Shown one piece after another: positions 27,930 through 38,493 of a stretch of 39,548 bases of DNA (the stretch's first letter is position 1; each line of letters begins with the position of its first letter). This DNA is from Chara braunii (taxonomy: Eukaryota > Streptophyta > Charophyceae > Charales > Characeae). Below the pieces are notes generated by a model that was not told where the DNA came from, made no database searches, and saw only the letters and a program-made list of their open reading frames with translations. The position numbers and the translations under genes are program-made. The stretch spans positions 3,427,225 to 3,466,772 of the forward strand of contig BFEA01000094.1 of assembly GCA_003427395.1 (NCBI GenBank), read 5' to 3'.

Positions 27930-29925
27930 TCAGTAGCTAGCAGGGAGAGGAAAGGGAAGACGGTGCATGGGGGCGTGCTGAGGGGGCGGGTCAGTCGGGA
28001 GTGGGGGTAGAAAGTGTTCCAATCCCGCGACTGTCACCGGGAACTCCCGATATCGGACGATCCGATGGAAGCGCGGGAAGCAGGTGCCGCCATGGGGAAG
28101 GGACGCAAGGTAGTCGGGATAGAGGGTCGTGAAGGCGCGAAGGAGGGCCATTCTGAATCGATCATGGTTTTTGCATGCCGGGATAGTCCCCGTAATCCTG
28201 CAATATACCTCGATCATGTTGTGGCCTTGCCACGCGACACTGAAGAGAAGGACATGGAGACAAAAGACAGGGGTGGCGCACCTGGTAGAGACGTTTGGAT
28301 GCACCGTGACAGCGAGGCGGGTGGCATAGAAGTGGCGGAAGGTTGCAATAGGGAAGGAGTTGTGGGGGAAACAGACCGGAATGGTAATCTGACGGAGGGT
28401 GAGGAAATCAAGGGGACGGCGGGATAACGACCGGGGACGAAGCCCGATGCCCCACATCGACACGTGCTCGAACTGGGGAACGGGGGAATGGGGATAGGGA
28501 TCTGCTCCGTCGCCTGCGCGCCGGTGCGCTCAAAGTCTTGGCAGGAGGGTCCCCATCGTCGTTCTTGGGCGGCTCGGGATCCTTGGCCGGGTCGTTCGGG
28601 ATCGGCAGATCCGCACCACTTGCGAACTCCAGCGGCTGCTTCCAGGCTGCGATCTCCTCTCTCCTTCGTGCCACCTTGGGATCCTCCTCCTGAGTTTCTG
28701 CGTGATCCGCCTCTTCACCCAAAGTCTCCCACTCAGACTCCTCCTCTTCCTCCAACCGGTTCTCTTCTTCTTCTTCTTCTTCACCACCCGACTCTTCCTT
28801 GTTGTATTCGCTGTAGCTCCCTGTTTCTTTCGAGGTCTCCTCCTCGCTTTCGTCTGGCTTCTTCTGCCATCGCTCTTTCTTCCACCGCCGTTCGGGGCGA
28901 AAAGAAGAGGGTGCCAATGATCCCTCGGGGGTTCAGGTACTCTGTGCGCGATGGATAGCTGCCACCTCCCGTCCGATCCTCTAAGCAGGTTGACCACTAC
29001 AGGTAGGGCGTCAATCTTCGCTGGAGGACGTCCGGCACTGGACTTTCGTCGCACTGCGAGATGATATCGAGGGGAAGGTCGTCGACGAGCTGCACAAGAG
29101 GGATCGTGAGTTCCCACATGATCATCTGGCGATGTGTCGAATCTACTGCTCCAAAGACGTATCCGAGAAGATCACCGTCCACTTTCGTCCTCCAGGCCTG
29201 GATAATTAGTAGCTCCACGCTCTCCCTCGCGGCACGATGTTTGTTGTATCGGGTCCACGTCAGCTGCACTTCGACCAGGCAGAGCGAAAGAGTGAGGTAG
29301 TGCTCACACCAAATCTCCCAGTGTTTTGATTCGATGAGGGGAACGACGAGGAGCTTTAAGCAGAAGGAGAGACGGGGGTAGAGATCAGACTGCCAGAAGG
29401 TAGGGAAGAGAGAGCGAAGAGCAAAGGTCGAGATCTGGGACCGGTTCATTGAGGACACTGGAAGGGAACGAGCTTCGGAAGCGCTATCGCAGGTTCGCGT
29501 CGAGACGTGCGAAGCCCGCCAACTTCGATGCCGTTGGTGGGGACAAGACTGCCACCGTGTCGCGCGAGCCACTGGTTCCACTCCGCCGCCAGCTGCTCAC
29601 CCCACTCTCTCAGCGATACTCGGATGGCCGTATGCCGTAGTGGATCCACTGCGCTGATATATCCGATGAAGACGATGATGGTGGACACGTGGCTGACTCC
29701 AGGTACGGAAAGCCTTCGAGCCGATGCTTCGGCCTGTACGAGTGCCTGGCTATGAGCCGCAAAACGGAACTCCACCGCCGCGTACACTTCCGTGGTACAA
29801 AAGAACTGCACGAGCTGTAGAAGATCTGGACTGAACCGCGGGTGATGGACTTGCCTGATCGCCGAGATGTCGCCACGTGGCGCTAACAGGTGCTCGCCGA
29901 GAGCTCGTTCGGTGAGAAAACTCAT
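27930..29925 (-). pseudogene. Ty3 post-pol ORF3, frameshifted, function unknown
   Basis: The ATG at 29925-29923 overlaps the pol stop TGA (29924-29922) as ATGA. The first frame, starting MSFLTERALGEHLLAPRGDI, stays open to 29446. Similar coding continues in another frame (LFPTFWQSDLYPRLSF, then VDGDLLGYVFGAVDST, to 28997). Next comes a glutamate-rich stretch (near 28720-28830), then an RS/proline-rich stretch (RRRRSRSLSPFPRSP near 28460-28500), and a final open segment in a third frame (LRQITIPVCFPHNSF to a stop at 27930). About 650 residues would be encoded if the frames were continuous. I recognise no domain and no clear transmembrane or signal segment, so an envelope role is not supported. 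A plus-strand frame over 28014-28427 is taken to be a shadow. Confidence 0.55.
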
Positions 29926-31380
29926 GATGAAGATGATGGGGATGAAGTATCGGAAGGAGAGTGAGACAGGGGAGGAGAAGCGACCGATAAACAATCGTCG
30001 TCCTCTTCCGCAGCTGAGGAGGAGACAAACGTAGGTGGAGAGGAAGAGGAGGGGAGGGGGCGCAGATGGGACACTTGGCGGACGATCGGTCGAGCCGATC
30101 GGCTTCCCGAGACCTCCGGCACGAGGCGCACGGTGTTCACCCCGTTCGGGCCGAGCTCGATCACACGAAATCGCCCGAAGAATCGTGGCACTATCTTCCC
30201 TTGGTGAGCACATTTCCTCACCTGCACCAGGTCCCCTAATTTATACTGGGGCCATGGTCCCGCATTCCCATTTCGGGCCTCGTAACTGCAGACCTGTCGG
30301 TCGTGGGCCAACTTAGTCATTTTCTTGCGCTTTCGGGCTAATCGGGTAGGGAGCGCTCCATCAGCTCCATGTGTCTCTTGGCTTTGTCCCGAACCGTGGC
30401 CCTTGTGGGCCGTCGGTTCAACGAAGATTCGTCTGGGAGGCTTGGTATCGAAACGCAGGCCACACTATTGGTTCGTAATTGAAAGGCCCGTCGATTCGTG
30501 GGGCGTTCCTCGATGGACTTGTAGGATGTGATCTACGATATCCGGCCAGGGCCTCGGATCCCGGGCCGCGATGTTTCGTCGCAGCGCAGTCTTTATCACC
30601 CTGTTTGCGTTTTCTACCAATGCGTTAGATTGTGACATGTGGGGTGCAGTGTTTCGAATGGCGACCAGATTCTTTAGAACTTCCCCTCTGAATTCTACCC
30701 CATTGTCGGTCAGGATTTCCTTAGTGTCCTGGTACATTCCTAAAAACAGGTAGACGTATCGCGCCATTTCAGCCGCCTGTCGTGTACGGCATGGATATGC
30801 CTCAATCCATTTTGAGAAATGGTCTACAAATACTAGTAGGATTGAAAAATTGCAGTTATTAGGTCAAGGGGGCACCACAATATCGGTAGTATCCATACTA
30901 ACCCTTTGAAAAGGTCGTTCGACTACCGTTGGCATTATCGATCTTGGTGGCTGAATCGGCGCCTTGTTAGTGGCGTAGACCTGATAGTTCGCAACGATAA
31001 ATCTCACATCGTCGCGAATATTGGACCAATACCATTCATTTTTGTCAATTGCTACTTCCGTGATTCGTACGGCAAAATGGGCCGCAGTTTCCTCGTGCGC
31101 TATCTTTACCCAGTCATACCTCATGAATGGGTGCGGTACTTACTACCATCCAAATTCCACTACCATCCGTCTTCCATTTTTCCAACCATCCTTCGTTCCA
31201 GCGATAGTCCCAAGCCCTTTCATTGACCCTCCTCCTGTCTTCCTTAGTGAAGTCCTGGAAGGGGTTACCTACTAAGGTTGCAATTAGCGCAATGTCCGTC
31301 CAAACTTCGGCCCTTCTAGATTTTTGGGTTTTCTCTAACCCTTCTGACGTGGTGTCGAGAAATCGAGCTTCAGTCGGGAT
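29922..31380 (-). pseudogene. Ty3 integrase, degenerate
   Basis: The segment after the PHD-like finger begins near ALIATLVGNPFQDFTKEDRR. The N-terminal zinc domain follows, with both histidines (HEETAAH near 31090) but both cysteines changed to tyrosine (NYQVYATNK near 30980). The catalytic core shows RVSMDTTDIVV, LTDNGVEF and NALVENANR, so the D, D and E are present. However, the second D and the E are 30 residues apart rather than the usual 35, and a TGA interrupts after IVVPP (near 30870). After another stop, the C-terminal GPY/F module reads GDLVQVRKCAHQGKIVPRFF then GRFRVIELGPNGVNTVRL. The tail is serine-rich and ends at 29922. No chromodomain is visible. Confidence 0.85.
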
Positions 31381-31384
31381 CTTA

Positions 31385-31550
31385 TCAATCCGACACAAGG
31401 GACACAACCAAGGTTTATCGTCATTTCTGTACTGGATGCACGAGTCGTGGCGACACACTGCCGACAATCTATCCATTCTGCATATCCCTCCCCACTAGGA
31501 CGCATAGGGACTGAATAGACGCGTGAAATTGCTTCGCAAAAATAACAAAA
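31385..31550 (-). pseudogene. PHD-like zinc finger between RNase H and integrase
   Basis: One frame reads DKFCYFCEAISRVYS then GYAEWIDCRQC. After a single frame change, the next reads CRHDSCIQ, then YRNDDKPWLCPLCRI. The ordered metal ligands are CxxC, 24 residues, CxxC, then H-x2-C, 11 residues, CxxC, with tryptophans before the second and last pairs. This is the Cys4-His-Cys3 arrangement of PHD fingers, which in chromatin proteins bind histone tails. The spacing from the fourth cysteine to the histidine is short because of the frame break. In the element it could have guided integration, which is inference. Confidence 0.6.
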
Positions 31551-31617
31551 TTTGTCGGGTAGGGAGAGAAAAGATGAAGACGAGAGGGGAGAGAGAGGAG
31601 TTGCAAGATTACCTCTG

Positions 31618-33258
31618 TCACCCATTGCCCCTTGTCTGCTTCTTGCCACATGGAAGGACTGCCACTTGTTCGTACTTGGGTCCGTTCACTGATCTCTTCA
31701 CCCTTAGGCACTTTAGTTGGTCGATGCGGACGTGTCGGGCTGTCAGCCCGTCCGCGTTGCCGTGCCTCTCTGTTTTTTTATGGATGATGTCAAAATCGTA
31801 TTCTTGTAGGCGCACAGCCCATCGTCCAATCATACCCGTATAATTAGTGAGCCTCTTCAGCGCTAGCAACGGCTCGTGGTCAGTCACAAGGAGGAACTTC
31901 TGTCTGTAAAGATACGGATGGAAGTGTTGGATTCCCCAGACCACGGCGTAACACTCGCCTTGCGGGGCCGAGTCGTTTCTTCGTTCGTCCGGTACCGTGC
32001 GTGTTGCGTATTCGATGACGTGTTCACGACCTTCGTTCCCCTTCTGCGCTAGGATAGCAGAGATCGCCTCCCGCTGCCAGTCTGTGATGAGAATGAACTC
32101 CTTCGTAAGGGCTGGCCGGATCAAAATAGGTGTTGTTGCTAGGACGTTCTTGAGAGTGGCGAAGGCCTGTTCGCACTCTGCATCCCAGCTCAGGGGCTGA
32201 CCCTTCCGCAGTAGGTTCGTTAGAGGTCGCGCAATTGCGGCGAAACCCTTGATGAAGCAACGATAGTACGACGCCAGCCCCATGAAAGCTCAAACCTGCG
32301 TCAATGACGTGGGGACAGGGGCGTCTTTCACTGCCACGACTTTTCTCGAGTCTGGCCGCAGTCCTCCGCGTGTCACCACATAGCCTAAGAACGAGATTTC
32401 CGAGAGGAAAAACTCGCTCTTCTCGAGCGCGATCTTGAATCCGGCATCTCTCAGAGCCCCTAAGGTCCATTCGATATGCTGCGCGTGCCCGTGATAAGTC
32501 TCCGAGTAGACCAGGATGTCATTTATGTATACGATGACGCATAAGTTTATCATCCCCTAAGTCAGCCGCGTCTTGTTAACGAAATTTTAGAACGTCACGT
32601 TCATAGCTCGTTGAAACGTGGCAGGTGCGTTGCAAATACCCATCGGACACCGAACCCACTTCCACGTGTCTTCAAATAGTACGAAGGCCGTTTTCGACCA
32701 ATCTTCCTCCTTAACCAGGATATGATGAAAACCGTGGCGAATATCAAATTTATTGAAATAATTAGCACACCGAATCGCATCAAGCAGATCATCAATCCTA
32801 GGAAGGGGGTACACATCTTTGATCATGATGTCATTCAGCTTGCGATAATCAATGCATATGGGAATTCATCCGTTCTTTTTTGACACTAATACTACCGGGA
32901 ATGACCATGGTCCCGTAGCAGGTTCGATCCATCCATTGGTTTCGAACTCCCGGATCCGTTGGAGGACCGTCTTTCGTTCTACCAGGGATTACCTGTAGGG
33001 CTTGCAGTGGATCGGGGGATGGTTTCCGGTCCGAATTTCGTGCTGTATGACTAACGATACTCCGATATCTGTGTCCGTCACGCTAATCGTTTCTTTGTAT
33101 TCTTTTAAAATGTTTGTGATTAGGTGATGGATTTCATCAAGTACGTACTCGGGTACGTGCAATTCATACAGTTGATCCCATATCCGTATATCGATCTGTT
33201 TCGTACTTACCTGCTTAGCGTTTTCAGGCAGGGGCGCGGAAATAAACGAATGATCTGA
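31618..33258 (-). pseudogene. Ty3 reverse transcriptase and RNase H, degenerate
   Basis: RT blocks in order: a GPWSFPVVLVSKKNG block (near 32900) with stops on either side; ICIDYRKLND (near 32855); DIRHGFHHILV; TAFVLFEDTWKWVRCPMGIC with NAPATFQRAMN (32640); and VIVYINDILVYS (32530), where the catalytic YxDD box reads YIND. LEKSEFFLSEISFLGYVV and FMGLASYYRCFIKGFA follow. RNase H then shows FILITDWQREAISAILAQ, ECYAVVWGIQHFHPYL, LLVTDHEPLLAL and HGNADGL. Stops occur near 32988, 32867, 32588 and 32286. With an Asn in place of the first catalytic Asp, polymerase activity would not be expected. Confidence 0.92.
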
Positions 33259-33795
33259 TCACCAAGAGAATACTGTGACCATCATCTGTACGTCCTGCTC
33301 CCGAATGGCCACGTGTTTCTCAGGCGTTACTCCGTCTCGAATATCCTGCCATGGTATGGGTTTCGTCGCGATTTTAATCCCGAGGCCAGTTTCGAGGCGC
33401 TCAGGGAGTTCCAAAGAATTGGTCTCCGCTCCTAAGCGCAACAATCGTATCTCTTTTGCAGGTGACAAAAGAGATCGTGGGAGATTTGCGATGTCGCAAA
33501 AGTGTCTCTTGTCGTTATACCGCGCGAGGAAAGAGGAGGTACCTTCGTACAGGGTTCGAGGGGGTTCCAAAGAATCGACCATCCTCGAAATCTGCACGAG
33601 CGGCTCACCCATAATCATTACTTGCGTTCGTTGTAAATTTTGATCAGGTAGGCTTAACGGTTTCACACTCGCTCGTTGCACTGGGTAGCAGATGCGTTGT
33701 TGCGCCAGTTCCATAATTATTGGATCGTCCTCATAACTGCTGTCCGCATCCTTCGATGATTGCTCATCATCTGCAGAGTTGTCCCAAGTGATCAC
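33259..33795 (-). pseudogene. Ty3 protease-to-RT linker region
   Basis: An open stretch of about 178 codons between protease and RT, acidic at first (DEQSSKDADSSYEDDP), then FLARYNDKRHFCDIANLP. I recognise no domain; linkers here are common in Ty3 polyproteins. A TGA lies just upstream, between this and the protease. Confidence 0.6.
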
Positions 33796-33879
33796 TCAAA
33801 GAGTTCCCGCTATTATTGGAGAAACTCGCGGAGTTACGTTAGCGGAGGTACGAAGGGTCAGCCTCATAGGTACAGCGTA

Positions 33880-34212
33880 AGGATTTCCTCATGTATTTCG
33901 GAGGACAATCGATCGCCTCTCGAAGTCCAGAATGGCTCGCAAAGCTACAAGAGCGGGAAGGCCAAAAAGGATGTCATAAGTGTTTACGTCTAAGACCACG
34001 ACATCTCCTAGAGCATGCACCTTTCCCAATCGAAAAGCAACATTGGTCATCTGTCCTACCGTTTTAATCGTCTCTTCATCTGCTGAGACGAGCTGATATT
34101 TTTTCGCAAGTATGATCAGATCGTTCTTTCTTCCTGCCCTTTCAACTACCCGTAATGAGATAGCCAAAACAACGGCTCGAGAATCGATGATGGCATTGTA
34201 CGGGATTCCTCA
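33880..34212 (-). pseudogene. Ty3 aspartic protease, degenerate
   Basis: It continues the gag frame after an in-frame TGA at 34212-34210. YNAIIDSRAVVLAISL carries the active-site region, where the DSG triad of retropepsins reads DSR. VVVLDVNTYDILFGLPAL near 33965 matches the flap and C-terminal hydrophobic motif, followed by ILDFERRSIVL. The enzyme would normally cut the Gag-Pol polyprotein. The active-site change and the stops at both ends say it is dead. Confidence 0.82.
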
Positions 34213-35788
34213 TATCTCGATATCGCATTCCGCAGACTTCCATGGGATTGGCTTAATTCGTAGGAACTGATCGTCCTTCTGGATTAATCCTAACCGTATT
34301 GGGTCTGAAGTACCGATAGCGTTTTCATCTTGTGTTGGACTTTTTGTTTTCGTATTCGCTGTCCGGGCAAGGGCGAATCGTTTTCGATTCGCCTTGCAAT
34401 GTTGCAACATACGTTTGTTGGCTTGTTTCGATATCGAAAGTAGATGACCAATCGGAAGAGGAATCCGATGATCTAAGGCTCGAACGATGTTCAAAACATC
34501 GATCTCCCCAGTGATGAAGGTGGGTCCTCCCGACTCCATCTCTCCGGGAGAGGGTCGCGATTCCGCCCCTTCCCTTTGTTCCGACGCGAGTCTAACCGTT
34601 CCAATCATCCCAAACCTCGGATATCCGAGCGTTACGTACTGATCCAATGGGATTAGTTCCGCAGCTTCCTCCATCGTAGATAATGCGCTTCCACCTCCTT
34701 CCATTTCTTCCATCGGCGCCCCTACTCGTCCAGGTCCGTTAGCGATCCGTGCTGCTGCCACAGGTGCAGCCCCGACTCGCTGTTGTGGGGGTCGATGCGG
34801 GCAATCCCGAGCTATGTGCCCTGGTTGATGAAACGTGTAACAAACATTCAGATTGCCAGGGACCCGTGCAGGAGGTGCCGAAGCCAGTCCGTGTTGAAGC
34901 GGCGCGACACGCACCACTATTGGTCTCATCGACCTCATCATTGCCTCTATTCGAACATTATGTTCCCGCTATTCCTTTTTGCTTTCCTGAATCAAATTGA
35001 CCAGTGTTTTGGTTAGTTCCAATAAGGCCGAAGACTCATTTGGTCGTGCGGGGGTTTCGATCGGTGGCGGGGGTGCTGTCATCACAGGTACGAGCATGCT
35101 CACAATCACACTCGGGGTGGGTCGTTTAGGGGTAATCTGTTCTAGATAGGTGACCGGGCCAGACACAAACCCCATATTTTCCAATTTATTCTGAAGTGCG
35201 GCCAACTCAGCGTTAGCTCTCGCTAGTTCGGACGAGTCTCCTTCCCTAGGGTAATCTTCCCCTTCTAGGAAACTTGCGGCGAACTTCCATTCCATTTCCT
35301 CTGCGGCTGCCATGATCTGTTGCAGCGTCTGATTGATGGGGGAGAACTGTTTTCGTAGTTTCGCCCTCATCGTTCTGTTGCGGAGCCCATTGATAAACAA
35401 ATCTCTGCCTACCTGTTCGCCTCGTTCCGTTTTCACAAACATCCTGCAGAATCGGTTTCGATACTCGGTGACAGAGTCGAGGGGGTTTTGAACTCGATCT
35501 TTAATCATGAAAAGGGCCTATTCAGGGTGGATATAATCAAATCGGTTTAGGAAATCTCGCTCGAATGTCGGAAGATCTTCGAGCGGGAATGTTCACCTGC
35601 GCCTCTTTATCATCGTACTGCTAAGCTCGGAGCGTGGCTTGCCATGCTCCAGCGAGATGATGTGCAAGGTCAAACAGATAGAGATCGAGTGGCGCCATGG
35701 GAGCCCATGCTCGTGGTGCGGGTTGATTAGGATTTATCGGTTGGTTGGGGTTCTGTTGGGGATTCGGCTTCTGTTGATTAGCNTTCAT
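34213..35788 (-). pseudogene. Ty3 gag, degenerate
   Basis: The ATG at 35788 opens an Asn/Gln/Pro-rich head (NQQKPNPQQNPNQPINPN). DLYLFDLAHHLAGAW follows and then a TAG at 35623-35621. A frameshift and a second TAG (35520-35518) precede the main capsid-like block DRVQNPLDSVTEYRNRFCRM with LFINGLRNRTMRAKLRKQFS. After a third TAG (34971-34969) comes a single zinc knuckle, CYTFHQPGHIARDC (near 34830), where the second cysteine of CCHC is phenylalanine. Gag would package the element RNA in cytoplasmic particles. The start was chosen because it is the first ATG after the PBS and leads into gag-like sequence. Confidence 0.82.
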
Positions 35789-35920
35789 GTTGACCGCCCT
35801 TCGAGCCGCAGACCGGCTTCTGGTAACGACGGGGTCGTGTCGATGAGCGTTCCGGGGTCGAGGTCGTCCCCTGTTAGCCAGATCGCCCAGCTATGAGTCC
35901 TAGAACCCTGCAACGTGTCG

Positions 35921-35933
35921 GGCTCCGATACCA
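35921..35933 (-). promoter_or_regulatory. Primer-binding site, initiator tRNA-Met
   Basis: On the minus strand TGGTATCGGAGCC lies a few bases inside the 5' LTR edge. It differs by one base from the TGGTATCAGAGCC form that pairs with the 3' end of plant initiator tRNA-Met, the usual primer for first-strand synthesis. Confidence 0.85.
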
Positions 35934-36610
35934 ACCTCATGCCCAACGCGACTTCTTGATCGGAGTGGGATGTGGGTCTGGAAGTGCGAAAAGGGGTGTG
36001 CCAAGGATTTTTGGGGAAAGTGGGGGTGGAGTCCCAGGTCATAACTGAGATCTCCAGTGGCGGGGTTTCAGGGTCATAGGTGCAATAGGGCTAAGGGACA
36101 GGTTACCTCCGGTCTGGTCGCGGTTGGCGTCGCGCAGCATAAGGCAGATGGTATGCGCGGTGTAACTGGGACCGTATGATCCGCCAGTTTTAGTGATGGC
36201 GGTTCGGGAAGGCCCGTCCGTGAGGGTTACGATTCCTATGAGTCGGACCTTCGGTTGCAGACACGTGATGTCTGTCGTCGCGCGTTCTGGTTAGGCTCCG
36301 CGGTTTCAGAGGTTCGTCCGTTGCTGTCCCGTGTGCCATTTCTAGAAGGCGCGCGGGGCCAATACGGGGCGATGGAATTCCACGACACCACCGTGAGTTG
36401 ATGGTACAAGAGGAGGAGACGGAAGGGAGGGAAATTGGTAGTGATAACAACGAAGCCGGGGGATATGAAGTATTGCGTGTTATACGCAGTTGGGTAATCG
36501 GGGCACCTCGGATCGTTAGTTACGGCACGTTGAAACTCCCTGGGGCACAATCGGTTCTCGGTTAGGCAGGGAAATTTCGAGCGTCTCCGCCTAAGATATT
36601 CTCTTACCCC

Positions 36611-36801
36611 AGGCTCGAAGTACCCGGAGTCCCATGGGTACGTCATCTTATCATTGCGGTGTAGTGGAAGCCTCCCGTACGCATCTGACTGACAGGGGGA
36701 TCTCCNAGGCTCGAAGTACCCGGAGTCCCATGGGTACGTCATCTTATCATTGCGGTGTAGTGGAAGCCTCCCGTACGCATCTGACTGACAGGGGGATCTC
36801 C
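36611..36801. repeat. 95-bp identical duplication around one N
   Basis: 36611-36705 and 36707-36801 are identical and separated by a single N. The homologous left LTR has only one copy. Confidence 0.95.
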
Positions 36802-37174
36802 AGATATGGTGTCGGAAATTCCTGCCAACTCAGATGGCACTGCTTGAAAGGAGGAAGGTTNCTCGCCTATCCCGATACTGGAGGTGCNAGTTTCGTCAAC
36901 GATCGCGACTCGCCGCGCGTGGACACCTGTAGGCCGCGCAATTCGGATCGCGCTTACACGTATCCACACGAGGCGTTCGCTTGCACCCGCGCCTGTTGGC
37001 TAACGCTTACGCCCAAGTGAAAATTTAATCCCTCATGCAAAATCGCCACGTGTCGTGGATGACTACCCAATCATCTAATCACTCAGTGGTCCCACAAACA
37101 ATCATTTCCGAGCATGCAAGGTGTCATTACACATCAGACATCGCAACAACATCAGAGCTCCTACCATACTAACA
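36707..37174. repeat. 468-bp block identical to 25679-26146
   Basis: The two blocks have equal length and show no difference, including ambiguous bases at the same offsets (154 and 181). The rest of the LTR pair is clearly diverged. Confidence 0.93.
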
Positions 37175-38493
37175 GTGGATCAAAGTGACAAGCAATGATG
37201 ATGACTAGGCAAAAACGACAAAAATATCATTCAATCCGAACTAGTTCATTCCATACACGCAAAAGAGGGAGAATGGAAACAGAATGAGACATCATACAAG
37301 GACCAACATTAAAACAAAGATGTCGAGGGAAAATAAGAGCGAATCGCTCGAGCCAAGATCAAAACTTATATACAAAGTCGAAGAAAAAGACAAAGAAAAT
37401 TTGCAAGCCCACGTCCATCAACCTCAGCTCTCTCTTCCTCTCTCTCTCTATCTCTCTGATGCGGACAGTTCGTCGTCATGCACCAACCCACGAAGTCGTC
37501 ACCCCGCTTAGTCCTCCTACACCTGTAACGTTCGCCCGCTCGTTATAGTTCGTCGTACTCCCACACGTCAACCCCGCGCATTGGGTACCAGCTCGTCGGG
37601 TCACCCGACTTCTACTTCAACTTACCTCTTACTTCGCTCGTGAGCCGACCCTCACTGATCGCACTACCCCAAGCTTCCAGCAACTAGTTAAGAGAGCTAC
37701 CTAATCGCGCAACCAAAATTTATAGTGTGCATGCAAGCGCGAAGAACACGGAATTGCAAGGACTTAGAAAGGAGATTAGGAGAGGGAGCGCCTACGTTCT
37801 GCATGGCCAGACCGCGGCGTGGGGAACGTAGCCACTCTCGACGCATTTATCCGATCATGCAGCCCACGGGCTAGACTGTCACAGCAAAAAGAGAAGGAGA
37901 GGGCGAGAAAGATGAAGCTCAAGAAGGGAGATACAGTTANAATGGCGCCTNCCCCAAAATTACAGTTACACACNAGATTAAGGGCGCCGACTAATCAGAG
38001 NTCCGCTGCAGCCGCAAAAAGAAGCGCGCAAGAAAGACAACNCGNGGCAAAAGAAATCCCGAATTCCTAAATTCCTGAATTCCTAAACTTATTGCAAAAA
38101 GAACTTTAATAAAACGCAAATTCCAAAAAGAAAGTCCGAAATTCTGAGAGCCATCGAGGGCTCGACAAGATTCGNAAAAAAAAAATCAAAAACAAGCAAA
38201 ACTTCCCGCGCGACCTCCGTNCCTAAAACCTGACAACATAACAAAAAAGAAGCGACGTCAAACATTATTAAGCGCGCCTTTGTCGGNGCGACANCCACTC
38301 AATCGGCCATCTCNGGACTTGCTCGGCCCGAAACCCAGCCATCCGAAAAGAAGCGACGCAAAAAGACNAAAAAATGAGGACACCGATGCAATTTTCCCTC
38401 AATCCCGATCTCCCGTAATTGGTCCAACCTTCCCATCTTAGGACCCCTCATTGTCATCGNGCAGAAAATCGCGCGGAAAAAAAATTGGTTCAA

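Larger units (their letters stand above)
24990..38493 (-). mobile_element. Ty3/gypsy LTR retrotransposon, degenerate, complete layout
   Basis: Two direct LTR copies of about 2.5 kb bracket an 8.3-kb internal region that reads on the minus strand: gag, protease, RT, RNase H, PHD-like finger, integrase, ORF3. RT before integrase marks the Ty3/gypsy order. A PBS for initiator tRNA-Met adjoins the right LTR, fixing it as the 5' LTR. No convincing polypurine tract is seen next to the left LTR. No chromodomain is seen after the integrase GPY/F module. Sampled LTR stretches differ at roughly one base in ten, consistent with an old insertion and with the many broken frames. It sits just after a LINE fragment. 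Confidence 0.9.
35936..38493 (-). repeat. 5' LTR of the Ty3 element (right copy)
   Basis: Aligned with 24990-27680. Relative to that copy it lacks about 13 bases next to the PBS edge and has a 95-bp internal duplication around the N at 36706. Many isolated Ns occur after 37940. It ends at an N (38494) where sequence jumps to the middle of another LTR. Being the 5' LTR, it should hold the promoter, but I could not place a TATA box with confidence. Confidence 0.85.

Noticed and set aside
28014-28427. 137-codon plus-strand frame
   Set aside because: It is opposite the sense-strand ORF3 of the Ty3 element and has low-complexity E/G/R composition, so it is treated as a shadow.
29300-30100. Envelope-like gene in ORF3
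   Set aside because: No signal peptide, transmembrane anchor or cleavage motif could be found.
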